In this document: positions 1 to 9,485 of the stretch, in pieces | How the letters are laid out: each line of letters opens with the position of its first letter | How positions within the stretch are numbered: position 1 is the first letter of the stretch | Assembly (NCBI GenBank): GCA_002709385.1 | Contig: PAQS01000019.1 | Coordinates: forward strand, 62,001 to 126,000 | Reading direction: 5' to 3' | Origin: Waddliaceae bacterium | GTDB lineage: Bacteria > Chlamydiota > Chlamydiia > Chlamydiales > GCA-2709385 | Length of the DNA stretch: 64,000 nt | The notes under the pieces: generated by a model | Seen by the model: only the letters and a program-made list of their open reading frames with translations | Database searches by the model: none | What the model was told of the DNA's origin: nothing | Made by a program: the position numbers and the translations under genes

Positions 1-1708
1 AAAAACCATGAGTATTGCTCAAGGGCTTTATGAGGGTATTGACATGGGCAACGAAGGTACAGAAGGTTTGATTACCTACATGCGTACCGATTCTGTTCGC
101 ATTGTACCGGAAGCGATTGAAGAGGTTCGTACGCATATTCAGACTGAATACGGACCACCATTCTTACCAAAAAAACCTAACGAATTCAGTACAAAGAAAA
201 AAGCTCAAGACGCCCACGAAGCCATCCGCCCAACGAATTTAGAGCATCCTCCAGAAAAAATTAAATCTTTCCTTACACCAGATCAGTTCCGCCTTTATAG
301 TTTGATTTGGAAGCGTTTTGTTTCTTCTCAAATGACAGACGCGATCTACGACACTGTGTCAGCTGATATCCAAACCGATACAGGCTTGCTTTTACGTGCC
401 ACTGGATCGATCATCAAGTTCCAAGGTTTCCTTGCTGTTTATGAGGAAAAGAATGACGATGATGCAGGACCTGAAGAGTCGAAAATTCTTCCTCCTTTAG
501 AAGTAGGTCAAAAACCAGAGCTACACGATATTGGAAGTGACCAAGCATTTACTCGTCCTCCTCCTCGCTTTACTGAAGCATCTCTTGTAAAAGAATTAGA
601 AAAATCGGGTATAGGTCGTCCATCTACTTATGCTTCGATCATGAACAAAATTCAGAACCGTGAGTATACGACGAAAGAAGGGAACAGGCTTCAACCAACT
701 GAGTTAGGCAAGGTCATTGCTGCCATGCTGGAGAATAGTTTTGCTGAAATCATGAATACCGATTTCACAGCTGGCATGGAAAATGAGTTAGAATTAATTG
801 CTGAAGAAGGCAAAGAGTGGAAATCTGTTGTTCGTGAATTTTGGACAAAATTTCACCCTATGCTGGAAATAGCAGAGAAAGAGGCATTTGTTCCTAAGAT
901 TGAGACAGATATTGATTGTCCCAAGTGTGGAGCTAAATTGCAAAAAGTTTGGTCGCGCTCAAAATACTTCTTTGGTTGCTCGCAATATCCAGACTGTGAC
1001 TATTCTGCACCAATTGAAGAGCTGACTTTTAATAAGGAAGATTACGCGGAAGATTTCAATTGGGATCAGAAATGTATTCTTTGTAACGCTGACATGGTGA
1101 TTCGCCATGGTCGTTACGGTGCTTTTTTAGGATGTAGCAAATATCCAGATTGCCGCGGCATTGTCAATATCCCTAAAAAAGGCGAAGAAGTCATCAATCC
1201 AGAAGACCTGCCACAATGTGTTGCAATAGGATGTGACGGTCGCTTGGTTGCGAGAAAGTCTCGTTTTGGTAAGACATTCTTCTCTTGCTCAACCTTTCCA
1301 GATTGCGACATCATCGTAAATAATTTAGATGACCTTGCAACAAAATATCCTAACCACCCTAAAACGGCTTACCAAAAGAAAACGAAAAGCACGAAAGGGA
1401 AAAAAGGAACAAAGGATAAAAAAGGCACTGCTAAGAAGAAACAAACACGCAAACCTCGTAAAATGCCTGAGCAAGAACTATCTCCAGAACTTGCTGCAGT
1501 CGTTGGTTCCAATAAAATGGACCGCCCTACTGTAATGAAAAAGGTATGGGAATACATTAAAGGAAACAACCTTCAAGATGAAAAAGATAAACGTATTATC
1601 AATCCAGATGAAGCGTTATCTAAAGTGTTTGGTTCCGATGATCCAGTCAAAATGTTTGCTATGACAGGAATGCTAAACAAGCATATCAAAAAATTAGGAG
1701 AAGGGTAG
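1..1708 (+). CDS. topA: DNA topoisomerase I with C-terminal SWIB domain (5' end outside window)
   Basis: The reading frame is already open at base 2, so the N-terminal Toprim part lies upstream of the window. What remains is the type IA catalytic core, with the active-site tyrosine in ITYMRTDS (Tyr codon at 77-79). Three cysteine zinc-ribbon modules follow, starting near 918, 1074 and 1206 (patterns such as CPKCG...CSQYPDC). A Lys-rich linker leads to a final domain of about 85 residues (about 1450-1705) that resembles SWIB/MDM2. The enzyme relaxes negative supercoils by transient single-strand cleavage. A SWIB domain fused to topoisomerase I is known from chlamydiae and supports the taxonomic assignment. 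It may tie topology to chromatin condensation in the infectious form, but that role is inference. Confidence 0.96.
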   Translation, partial: KTMSIAQGLYEGIDMGNEGTEGLITYMRTDSVRIVPEAIEEVRTHIQTEYGPPFLPKKPNEFSTKKKAQDAHEAIRPTNLEHPPEKIKSFLTPDQFRLYSLIWKRFVSSQMTDAIYDTVSADIQTDTGLLLRATGSIIKFQGFLAVYEEKNDDDAGPEESKILPPLEVGQKPELHDIGSDQAFTRPPPRFTEASLVKELEKSGIGRPSTYASIMNKIQNREYTTKEGNRLQPTELGKVIAAMLENSFAEIMNTDFTAGMENELELIAEEGKEWKSVVREFWTKFHPMLEIAEKEAFVPKIETDIDCPKCGAKLQKVWSRSKYFFGCSQYPDCDYSAPIEELTFNKEDYAEDFNWDQKCILCNADMVIRHGRYGAFLGCSKYPDCRGIVNIPKKGEEVINPEDLPQCVAIGCDGRLVARKSRFGKTFFSCSTFPDCDIIVNNLDDLATKYPNHPKTAYQKKTKSTKGKKGTKDKKGTAKKKQTRKPRKMPEQELSPELAAVVGSNKMDRPTVMKKVWEYIKGNNLQDEKDKRIINPDEALSKVFGSDDPVKMFAMTGMLNKHIKKLGEG

Positions 1709-1722
1709 GCTTAGGCCTACCC
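1703..1722 (+). other. Perfect 8-bp hairpin across the topA stop codon
   Basis: GGGTAGGC, a TTAG loop and GCCTACCC form a perfect stem that contains the topA stop codon (1706-1708). No T-run follows, so it is not a classical intrinsic terminator. It sits 15 bases before the GTG start of the next gene, which has no clear Shine-Dalgarno sequence. It may attenuate readthrough or protect the mRNA end. Confidence 0.35.
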
Positions 1723-1737
1723 AAACTCACCAAACTT

Positions 1738-2850
1738 GTGACAAATCATACTGTGCAAAATCCCCCTTCTATAGCAACATTCCTAAAAAATATTTTTGAG
1801 TTAAAAAAAAAACCATTAGATACTGATCAAGAAGTTCACTATGTTTTAGGTAATGAATCCGCAGATTTAGATTCCATCTCTTGCGCCATTGGAAGAGCGT
1901 ACCTCTTGCAAAATCGGAAAAATAACAAAAACATCTATTTGCCTATCATCAATATTCCTCGTGAAGATCTTGCTTTACGAAAAGATGCTAAACAACTCAT
2001 AAAAATTCTTCAAATTAGCCCTGAAACACTATTGTTTGAAGAAGATCTCCCTCAAGCCCATTACAACTCTTCTTTACGTATTGATTTAGTCGATCACAAT
2101 GCACTGACAAAGAGGCAAAAATATTTAGAGCCTTTTGTAAGCAGTATTGTAGATCACCATGTTGATGAAGAAATTACATACCCTCTCCTGCTTGTAAAAG
2201 ACAAACTTCTTGCAACTGTAGGATCCGCTGCGACACTTGTTAGCTATGAAATGATGGATGAATCTGAGTTTATATGGACTCCCGACTTAGCAGCTCTAAT
2301 GCTAGCACCTATTTTAGTAGATACTTCAAACCTTAAAGACAAAGCTAAAACAACACTAAAAGATAAAGAAGTCGCTGCTTATCTACAAACCATTGCAGGT
2401 GATTTACTCGATCTAAAAACTGCTACAGAGCTACAAAAAGCAAAAGTAGATATGAGTGGCTTCACTATCCCTATGATTCTGAAAAAAGACCTTAAATATT
2501 TCCAAGAAGCTTCTCTCGTTTATAGCATCTCATCAATCCCCGCTAATGCAGCTGTAGACTGGGTCAACGCCATTGACTTTCGGCAAGAGCTCGCTCAATT
2601 TGTGCATAAGCAAGATTTGGACCTGGGCATGATTTTAACGACCAATGAAGAAGAACGCCACTTTATCATCTACACTCAAAATGCAGAAAGACTCTCTCAA
2701 TTACAAGAACATATGCAATACATAAAATATGCAGATTCTTTGGAGCTTATAGAAAAAGACCAGGAAAATAACTTTTTAATCTACAAAGCCCCAAAATGGA
2801 TGTCGCGTAAAATCTTACAACCTTGTCTACAAATAGAAAAACTTATGTGA
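1738..2850 (+). CDS. DHH-family phosphoesterase (PPX1/prune-like exopolyphosphatase or pyrophosphatase)
   Basis: The 370-residue protein shows the DHH phosphoesterase signature in order: GNESADLDS near residue 38 (metal-binding Asp residues), LVDHN near 116 and IVDHHVDEE near 136. A C-terminal DHHA2-like portion follows. This arrangement matches the yeast PPX1/prune branch, whose members hydrolyse polyphosphate, pyrophosphate or small nucleotides using divalent metals in the cytoplasm. The exact substrate cannot be read from the sequence. The start is GTG at 1738, since no other early start exists in frame, and there is no good ribosome binding site. It may be translated after topA. The 3' end overlaps the convergent oxidoreductase gene by 8 bases. 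Confidence 0.85.
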   Translation: MTNHTVQNPPSIATFLKNIFELKKKPLDTDQEVHYVLGNESADLDSISCAIGRAYLLQNRKNNKNIYLPIINIPREDLALRKDAKQLIKILQISPETLLFEEDLPQAHYNSSLRIDLVDHNALTKRQKYLEPFVSSIVDHHVDEEITYPLLLVKDKLLATVGSAATLVSYEMMDESEFIWTPDLAALMLAPILVDTSNLKDKAKTTLKDKEVAAYLQTIAGDLLDLKTATELQKAKVDMSGFTIPMILKKDLKYFQEASLVYSISSIPANAAVDWVNAIDFRQELAQFVHKQDLDLGMILTTNEEERHFIIYTQNAERLSQLQEHMQYIKYADSLELIEKDQENNFLIYKAPKWMSRKILQPCLQIEKLM

Positions 2851-4528
2851 TAGTAGCCAACAGCTCATCACAATTAACCTTCTCAGAACTTGCAGCCTTG
2901 TAATTCTCTTGACGAGGATCCCATAACCTTCCTTCGAAAGTTTTCTCGTAAGCTTTTCCTTTCGGATAACTCACTAGTTCTAATTGCATTCCCCAAGGAG
3001 CTTTAAAGTATACCCAGGACTCACCTGCACTTTCGCCTTCAGTCTTGTACTCAGCCTCTCCTTGCACTTCAATACCTTTCTTTTTCAGGTAATCAACTGC
3101 AGCCTCAATATCATCTACATAAAATGCTAAATGATGGCCTCCATGATCGCTATTTCGAGGAAGAACATCTCTTTGACTAGAACTTTGATATTCGAAAATT
3201 TCAAAATTTGCCCCTGAAGCACAACGCATTAACTGGATCATAATTGTAGCATCAGAAGGAACATCTAAGCGGCGGAAAAGCTCTCTCTCTGACGCCTGAA
3301 GAGGTCCCATAGTATAGTACTCTTCACACCCAATCACTTCTTTGAAAAATAGAACAGCTTCTTTCAAATTAGGTACTGTAAAACCTATATGATCAGTTCC
3401 CTTTAACCCGGGCAATCCTCTTTCACAAGAAACTTCTGTTGGTGATAAATCCACAGCTTTCTTTAATCGAGCACTCTCTTTCGCTGCATCGATTACTCGA
3501 CGTACCTCCCAACCTTCTTTGAAATCTGGTTCACAGTCACTAGAAGCCGCAATAGCTGATATAAAAGACCGCGCCATTGTATCGCTTTTTCGGAAAATAT
3601 CTTTATACATATTATGAACGTTATCTTGTCTTAAGCCCTCTAAATACTTCTCAGGGATCGACAGTTCTTTACATGGTCCTTCACCTTGTCGTGCTCCTTC
3701 AACAATATGTACGTGGTTGTAATCACAATAACCATGAAGAGTCCCTTCTGAACCATGAATTTCTAGTCCTTGAGTTTGTCCAAAACTCGTATCTTCATAA
3801 GCTACTGTAGATAAATGAATACTAGCCATTGCTCCAGATTTAAATTCCAACTGCAAAAAAGCTCCATCACATTCTTGTCGGTATTTCTTTCCTTGAGGAT
3901 GCGGACGGCTTTCATTAACTTGTAGCTGACAACTTACTCTCCGTATATCTCCAAGAATCCATCGAGCAAGGTGAATACAATGAGAACCTAGATCTGAAAT
4001 AACTCCTTCTCCACCTTCATCTTCATCAAACCTCCACGAATACGCTTCATCTCTTCCATAAGAAGCAAAATAACGTAAATTAAGATGATATGGTTTACCT
4101 AAATAGCCTTCATGAACCAAATCACGTATGTAGTGAATAAATGGCATATAGCGATAAGTAAAAGGCACCATATTGACCAGTTTCTTTTCTTCAGCTAAAT
4201 CCAGCATATCTTTTGCTTCACTAGCATTTAAGCCGAAAGGCTTTTCACAAAGCACATGCTTACCTTTTTCTAAAGCTTTTATAACAAGAGGATAATGAGA
4301 ACGATTGTCTGTAGCTATAATGAGCGCATCAAACTCAATCGTATATAAATCTTCCATACACACAAAATACTGCGGAATGTTCCAGCGTTTCGCAAAAGAC
4401 TCTGTTCGTTCTAAATTACGTCCTACAACAGCAACAAGCTCTGCTCGTTCATGATTCTGTAGAGCTGGTAAATACATAGCATCAGACCACCAACTTGTGC
4501 CTATAATTGCTACTTTTACTTTAGACAT
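2843..4528 (-). CDS. Gfo/Idh/MocA oxidoreductase fused to a VOC (glyoxalase-fold) domain
   Basis: The N-terminal half (about residues 1-355) is a Gfo/Idh/MocA dehydrogenase. It has a Rossmann start VAIIGTSWWSDAMYLPAL, the conserved CEKPF motif near residue 95 and a C-terminal beta domain (RYFASYG, DLGSHCIHLARW). Residues about 375-510 form a VOC domain with candidate metal ligands in the order DHIGF (His), EIFEY (Glu), GGHHLAFYV (His) and LELVSY (Glu). Such dehydrogenases oxidise or epimerise sugars and cyclitols with NAD(P); VOC domains are metal isomerases, lyases or dioxygenases. Resembling two-step enzymes are known in inosose-type metabolism, but the substrate is unknown here. ATG 4528 is chosen over GTG 4531 because AGAGG lies 6 bases upstream of it. 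Confidence 0.88.
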   Translation of the reverse strand: MSKVKVAIIGTSWWSDAMYLPALQNHERAELVAVVGRNLERTESFAKRWNIPQYFVCMEDLYTIEFDALIIATDNRSHYPLVIKALEKGKHVLCEKPFGLNASEAKDMLDLAEEKKLVNMVPFTYRYMPFIHYIRDLVHEGYLGKPYHLNLRYFASYGRDEAYSWRFDEDEGGEGVISDLGSHCIHLARWILGDIRRVSCQLQVNESRPHPQGKKYRQECDGAFLQLEFKSGAMASIHLSTVAYEDTSFGQTQGLEIHGSEGTLHGYCDYNHVHIVEGARQGEGPCKELSIPEKYLEGLRQDNVHNMYKDIFRKSDTMARSFISAIAASSDCEPDFKEGWEVRRVIDAAKESARLKKAVDLSPTEVSCERGLPGLKGTDHIGFTVPNLKEAVLFFKEVIGCEEYYTMGPLQASERELFRRLDVPSDATIMIQLMRCASGANFEIFEYQSSSQRDVLPRNSDHGGHHLAFYVDDIEAAVDYLKKKGIEVQGEAEYKTEGESAGESWVYFKAPWGMQLELVSYPKGKAYEKTFEGRLWDPRQENYKAASSEKVNCDELLATIT

Positions 4529-4721
4529 CACTAACCTCTAAATTATTCTTATTTAAAAAAATTCCTTCATACGGGAATTTTAGGAGACTACCATAGAACA
4601 AACTTACCATCTAACGTCAATTATTTCTTATAAGCCTAACTCTTTTTAAATATATTTCTATTGATCAACAGATTCTTAGCTGATAATTTATAAATTCTTT
4701 AGAAGTACCTAGGAGGACTTT

Positions 4722-5876
4722 ATGAGTATCACTTATGAATCTATTTTTTCTGATGAACAATGGGCTGTTTGGAAACAAAGCTTAGAAGAAGAGTCACAGC
4801 TACCTAAAGAAGACTTTCTTTCCCTCATGGATTCTGTAAAGGCGAGAGTGCAAAACATTGCCTCTACCTACCTTACAAGTAATACTAATGTTTCAGATGA
4901 AAAATTTGCTTGGAACTTACCTCAACAAGTCGAAGTTCATGTCAAAACTCACATAGAGTCCGTTCTCCGTGTCATATCTGCTACAAAACAATTATTTTTT
5001 GTAGATCATGGAGATACTTTTAGATTAAGCCCTATCCCAAATGCTTTTAATTATATTTCTGAAGAAGAAATGCTCTTTTTACAAGAATGGGAATGTCAAA
5101 AAAGTACTATATGCACAAAATTACAAGAAGAAATCGATAAGCTCCCATCTTGGGCTAAAAATGCTATCGATATACAATTTGAAAGATTACATATAGATGA
5201 AATTGAAACAGAATATGACCCATCACAAGCTAAAGAAGTTGCAGAGCTTATTAACAAACTCGCAGTAGGAATAGGGTATTTAGAAGCAAATCCCAATGCA
5301 AAACCATTTATTATCGTTCCTGCTCTGGGAATAGAGGATTTAAAAGTACTTTCAATCAATGAAGCTGCAATAGAAATCGGCCGAAGAGCTGGAAAACATG
5401 TAGAGTTGGGACATACACTTGTATTTGGAGATGGTTTTCCAATGTATCTTCCTTACATATACCTCTCACAAACCAAGCCTAATAGAGAAGATATGACTTC
5501 TCATCTTGAAGATAGCTTTGATCATGATGAACTTGAGAGTGAAATTAAGAAGATTTTAGAAACAAAAGATTCTGATCCTCGCTTTCATGAAACTCTTAAA
5601 GGTGGAATGCTAAAGTTTTTACAAGAAAGAAGTCTCGAAGAATTGCTTTTCCTTATAAGTGAAGAACCAGAAAAAAAACAATTTCTATCCATCTGTTTCG
5701 AGGCAATTATGCTTCAAATGTTTGATCACTCTGAAGCTTTAGATGACACTGATATACGTACAAAGATGCTTTTAAAACCTTATTTAAAAAATACTCATTT
5801 TTTTATGGGAAAAACTCTTCCTTACTCACTTAAAGAACTTTTGGATGGAGAAGACGAACTAGAAAGATTCCGATAA
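4722..5876 (+). CDS. Hypothetical acidic cytoplasmic protein
   Basis: This 384-residue protein has no signal peptide, membrane segment or family that I recognise. It is acidic and largely helical, with Glu/Lys/Leu-rich stretches at residues 125-200 and 255-345. A central hydrophobic patch (FIIVPALGIEDLKVL, about 195-210) is followed by HTLVFGDGFPMYLPYIYL (about 230-247). The start is secure because AGGAGG stands 6 bases before the ATG. The gene is flanked by a divergent oxidoreductase gene and a convergent terminator. Its size and composition would suit a lineage-specific protein, possibly a secreted effector or chaperone, but nothing in the sequence proves this. Confidence 0.75.
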   Translation: MSITYESIFSDEQWAVWKQSLEEESQLPKEDFLSLMDSVKARVQNIASTYLTSNTNVSDEKFAWNLPQQVEVHVKTHIESVLRVISATKQLFFVDHGDTFRLSPIPNAFNYISEEEMLFLQEWECQKSTICTKLQEEIDKLPSWAKNAIDIQFERLHIDEIETEYDPSQAKEVAELINKLAVGIGYLEANPNAKPFIIVPALGIEDLKVLSINEAAIEIGRRAGKHVELGHTLVFGDGFPMYLPYIYLSQTKPNREDMTSHLEDSFDHDELESEIKKILETKDSDPRFHETLKGGMLKFLQERSLEELLFLISEEPEKKQFLSICFEAIMLQMFDHSEALDDTDIRTKMLLKPYLKNTHFFMGKTLPYSLKELLDGEDELERFR

Positions 5877-5884
5877 AAAATAAG

Positions 5885-5917
5885 AGCTACGAGAGAGTTT
5901 TCCATCTCTCGTAAGCT
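5885..5917 (-). terminator. Intrinsic terminator between convergent genes
   Basis: AGCTACGAGAGA pairs with TCTCTCGTAAGCT, leaving one bulged base, around a short loop. On the minus strand the stem is followed by CTTATTTTTTATC, a good U-tract, so it probably ends the osmC-side operon. On the plus strand the tail is weaker (TTATAA), but the structure may also stop the hypothetical gene ending at 5876. Confidence 0.6.
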
Positions 5918-5926
5918 TTATAAGAA

Positions 5927-6373
5927 CTATTGAGGAAGAATTTTGATAGGACATTTCACTGAGTTTGCTATAAAACAGTGCTCATGTGCTTTAGCATGGA
6001 GTTTTTGTAATTCATCATAACTAGTAGTGTGGCCAGCTGCAAATGTCACTCTTGGACGTAATACCACTTCAGTAATAGCCATTACTCCATCATCATTTTT
6101 TCCTAGTTTTCCATAAGCATCATCTTCATAACGATCTACCACAATACGTTTTTTTGCTGCTAAAGCCAAAAACGTCAACATATGACAACTAGATAAAGAA
6201 GCAACAAAAGCTTGTTCAGGATCTACGTGAGAAGGTTTCCCCTTATATTCTGGCGCTGCTGAAGCTGGTATTTCTTTCCCTTCAATACACCAGATGTGCT
6301 CTCGATTATAATGGTCGAATTCAAATGACTTACTTGTGCGCTCCCACTTTGTTTGTACGCGGTGTTCAGACAT
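5927..6373 (-). CDS. OsmC/Ohr family peroxiredoxin-like protein
   Basis: The 148-residue protein carries the two OsmC-family cysteines, one in SLSSCHMLTFLALAA (about residue 63) and one in EHCFIANSVKCP (about residue 131). Both lie in the expected hydrophobic helix contexts. OsmC/Ohr proteins reduce organic hydroperoxides through this cysteine pair, usually with lipoyl or thiol electron donors, in the cytoplasm. The length is typical. A Shine-Dalgarno sequence (GGGAG) lies 5-6 bases upstream of the ATG. It is the last gene of the minus-strand run and starts 9 bases after the uvrB stop. The subfamily (OsmC, Ohr or YhfA-like) is not certain. Confidence 0.88.
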   Translation of the reverse strand: MSEHRVQTKWERTSKSFEFDHYNREHIWCIEGKEIPASAAPEYKGKPSHVDPEQAFVASLSSCHMLTFLALAAKKRIVVDRYEDDAYGKLGKNDDGVMAITEVVLRPRVTFAAGHTTSYDELQKLHAKAHEHCFIANSVKCPIKILPQ

Positions 6374-6382
6374 AATAGCTCC

Positions 6383-8416
6383 CTATTCGTATAGACTAAG
6401 ATCCAACTCTTGATAGTAGCGCATTTGATCACGAAAATGAGCAGCATCTTCATAGCGAAGTTCTTTTGCAGCTTCTTTCATGCACTTATCACATTCTTTT
6501 ATCTTCCCTCTAATCTCTTCTGGAGTCAAGTATTGGTGCTTAGTCTCTTCAGAAACTTTTTCTTTCTTATTTTTCTTTTTCCCATGAGTATAGACTGCTT
6601 CATCTTCTTCATCAGAAAGCTTATGTGGGATTTCACGAATTACCGTCTTGGGTGTAATACCGTATTTCTTATTGTGCTCAGTTTGAATTTTTCTTCTATG
6701 TTCAGTAATATTTACACACTCTTTGATAGATTTTGTCATTGTATCTGCATACATAATGACTCGTCCTTCAGCATTTCTTGCAGCTCGACCACATGTTTGA
6801 ATCAAAGATGTTTGGCTACGTAGAAAGCCTTCTTTATCCGCATCTAAAATGGCTACCAAGGAGACCTCTGGAATATCTAACCCTTCTCGCAGAAGGTTGA
6901 TTCCAACTAATACATCAAAATCTCCGCGACGTAAGTCTCGAATAATTTGCATACGCTCGATAGTTTTAATATCAGAATGCAAATACTTTGCCTTTACTCC
7001 AACTTCTTCCAGGTATTTAGATAGCTCTTCTGAAAGACGCTTAGTTAAGCAAGTAACGAGTACACGGCCACCTTTGTCTGTATGAGCACGTATCTCTTCT
7101 AAACAGTCATCAACTTGCTCGGATGCAGGGCGAATTTCAATGATTGGATCAAGCAAGCCTGTTGGACGAATGATCTGCTCCACCATTTCACCGCTACTTT
7201 GCTCTAATTCCCATTCAGAAGGAGTCGCTGACACATAAATCACTTGATTCATGCGTTTTTCAAATTCATCAAACTTTAAGGGCCGGTTATCATATGCTGA
7301 AGGTAATCTAAAGCCATATTCTACCAGAGATTCTTTTCGTGCACGGTCGCCATTATACATCGCACGAACTTGAGGAACCGATTGGTGCGACTCATCTATA
7401 AAAAGAAGAAAATCTTCTCTGAAATAGTCGAGCAAACAAGCTGGAGGCTCACCTTCTTTTCGTTTTCCAAAGTGCCTTGAGTAGTTTTCAATTCCTTTAC
7501 AAAAACCAATTTCTTTGATCATTTCAAGATCATACATCGTACGCTGGTGTAAACGATGGTGTTCAACAGGACGATTCTCTTTATCATAAAAAGCTAAACG
7601 CTCTTTTAATTCTGCTCGAATTGTTTCGATCGCTTCTAAGCGAATATCTTCCGGTGTAACGTGGTGAGAACTTGGGTAAATGGTTACAGATTCGATTCGT
7701 TGTCGGACTTTACCTGTGAGAGGGTCTGTTTCGCTTAAACGCTCTACTTCATCTCCAAAAAATTCCACGCGATAAGCAATGGATTCTTCATAGGCAGGAA
7801 AGATTTCAAGAACATCTCCACGAACTCTAAATGTTCCTCTTGCAAAATCATAGTCGTTTCTCTCGTACTGAGCTTCGACTAATTGGAGAAGTAGGTCATC
7901 TCGTCTTCGTTCTTCTCCTAATTGGATTTCAATATTTAATCCACGGAAAAATTCAGGAGAACCCAATCCATAAATACACGAAACGGATGCGATAATAATG
8001 ACATCATCTCTCTCCAGAAGAGAACGTGTAGCACTCAAACGCATCTTGTCGATCATATCGTTGATCGCCATATCTTTTTCGATGTAAGTATCCGAACGAG
8101 CAATATAAGCTTCTGGTTGATAGTAGTCGTAATAAGAGACGAAATATTCTACGGCATTATTTGGGAAAAAGGCTTTAAATTCTTGGTATAGCTGTGCAGC
8201 TAAGGTTTTGTTATGAGCCAGAACAAGGGTAGGTTTTTGTACTTTTTCGATGATATTAGCCATCGTAAAAGTTTTACCAGATCCTGTGATTCCTAATAGA
8301 GTTTGATGTTTTCTGCCTTTCAATACTCCATTGCTTAATTTAGCTATAGCCTGTGGCTGGTCGCCACAGGGACTATATTCGCTGTGAAGCTGAAAGAGCT
8401 GCTTATCCTGCGACAT
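6383..8416 (-). CDS. uvrB: Excinuclease ABC subunit B
   Basis: This is a full-length UvrB of 677 residues, the damage-verifying helicase-like subunit of nucleotide excision repair. Visible features are the Walker A motif GITGSGKT near residue 42, the beta-hairpin region [11 protein letters not shown] that clamps DNA, the helicase motifs [15 protein letters not shown] and QTCGRAARN, and a C-terminal UVR domain (about 635-675, [26 protein letters not shown] split across the UvrC-binding helix pair). Start ATG 8416 (MSQDKQLF) is chosen because homologues begin there; the frame stays open upstream into trpS. That start overlaps the trpS stop by 14 bases, which suggests translational coupling. Confidence 0.97.
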   Translation of the reverse strand: MSQDKQLFQLHSEYSPCGDQPQAIAKLSNGVLKGRKHQTLLGITGSGKTFTMANIIEKVQKPTLVLAHNKTLAAQLYQEFKAFFPNNAVEYFVSYYDYYQPEAYIARSDTYIEKDMAINDMIDKMRLSATRSLLERDDVIIIASVSCIYGLGSPEFFRGLNIEIQLGEERRRDDLLLQLVEAQYERNDYDFARGTFRVRGDVLEIFPAYEESIAYRVEFFGDEVERLSETDPLTGKVRQRIESVTIYPSSHHVTPEDIRLEAIETIRAELKERLAFYDKENRPVEHHRLHQRTMYDLEMIKEIGFCKGIENYSRHFGKRKEGEPPACLLDYFREDFLLFIDESHQSVPQVRAMYNGDRARKESLVEYGFRLPSAYDNRPLKFDEFEKRMNQVIYVSATPSEWELEQSSGEMVEQIIRPTGLLDPIIEIRPASEQVDDCLEEIRAHTDKGGRVLVTCLTKRLSEELSKYLEEVGVKAKYLHSDIKTIERMQIIRDLRRGDFDVLVGINLLREGLDIPEVSLVAILDADKEGFLRSQTSLIQTCGRAARNAEGRVIMYADTMTKSIKECVNITEHRRKIQTEHNKKYGITPKTVIREIPHKLSDEEDEAVYTHGKKKNKKEKVSEETKHQYLTPEEIRGKIKECDKCMKEAAKELRYEDAAHFRDQMRYYQELDLSLYE

Positions 8417-9470
8417 TCTCCATTCTCTTTCGTGCGACTCGAGAAATCTTATTCCATCCTCCAAAAAGACCCATTGCAGCACGCATCTCTTTAAGAGTTT
8501 CGAAAGAAATTTCCTTCATTTTTTCTGTGCCTTCGTAAATAACCTGCTCGATATATCCTTTATCTTGCTCTAATTCTTTACGACGTTCTCTGATAGGATC
8601 TAAAAATTGATTAATTGCTTTAGCTAGTGCGTCTTTTACCTCGACGTCTCCTACTGTACCTTCACGATAACGCTTTTTAAACTCTAGAACTTCTTCTTTA
8701 TTAGGATTGAAAGCGTCATGGAAAATAAAGACAGGATTGCCTTCTACTGTACCTGGAACATCTGCACTCAGACGATTTGGGTCCGTAAACATTCCTCGTA
8801 CTTTCTTTTCCACAGACTTTGCATCATCCGCAAGGAAAATACCATTACCAGCAGACTTACTCATTTTTCCTTTTCCATCAGTTCCCACTAAAGTCGGTAC
8901 TTCGCTCAATAGAAATTCAGGTTGAGGAAAAACTTCTCCATACAACAAGTTGAAACGCCTAGCAACATCTCGGGCAAGCTCAACATGAGCTTGGTTATCT
9001 TTACCAACAGGAACAAGATGTGCTCTTGGCATTAAAATGTCTGCTGACTGTAGAACAGGATAACCTAATAAACCAAAAGGCATATTTTCCGAATCCATAT
9101 GAGCATTTCTAGCCATTTCTTTTAAGCTAGGAAGTCCAGTCAGACGATTTGTAGAAACCATATTTTCGAAAATCAGATTCATTTCATATACAGCGGGGCA
9201 TGCAGACTGCAAATAGATCGTCGATCGATTAGGATCGATTCCACAAGAAATATAGTCGATCACCATTTCACGCATATGATCGCGCATCTGTAATATATTT
9301 TCTTTCTCTGGTTTTGTAGTGAGGGTGTGTAAATCTGCTATAATGAAGTAGCAATCATACTCATCCTGCAATCTAACTCGATTCTCAATAGAACCAACAT
9401 AATGACCTAAATGTAATTTACCAGTTGGGCGATCACCAGTTAAAATACGACGCTTTTCTTTATCACTCAT
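8403..9470 (-). CDS. trpS: Tryptophanyl-tRNA synthetase
   Basis: The 355-residue class I synthetase charges tRNA-Trp. It shows the HIGH-type motif in [11 protein letters not shown] (about residues 17-27) and the KMSKS loop in [10 protein letters not shown] (about 201-210). The tryptophan-pocket region DLHTLTT and the [14 protein letters not shown] helix are typical of bacterial TrpRS. Length is normal for the family. It lies 15 bases downstream of two aromatic amino acid permease genes on the same strand. This suggests that uptake and use of tryptophan are co-expressed, which suits an organism that scavenges amino acids from a host cell. Confidence 0.97.
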   Translation of the reverse strand: MSDKEKRRILTGDRPTGKLHLGHYVGSIENRVRLQDEYDCYFIIADLHTLTTKPEKENILQMRDHMREMVIDYISCGIDPNRSTIYLQSACPAVYEMNLIFENMVSTNRLTGLPSLKEMARNAHMDSENMPFGLLGYPVLQSADILMPRAHLVPVGKDNQAHVELARDVARRFNLLYGEVFPQPEFLLSEVPTLVGTDGKGKMSKSAGNGIFLADDAKSVEKKVRGMFTDPNRLSADVPGTVEGNPVFIFHDAFNPNKEEVLEFKKRYREGTVGDVEVKDALAKAINQFLDPIRERRKELEQDKGYIEQVIYEGTEKMKEISFETLKEMRAAMGLFGGWNKISRVARKRMENVAG

Positions 9471-9485
9471 ACTTAAGCCTAATTA

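Noticed and set aside
6410-6823. 137-codon open frame on the plus strand, antisense to uvrB
   Set aside because: It lies entirely inside the well-supported uvrB reading frame, has a low-complexity Phe/Ser/Leu composition typical of antisense frames in AT-rich genes, and shows no domain.
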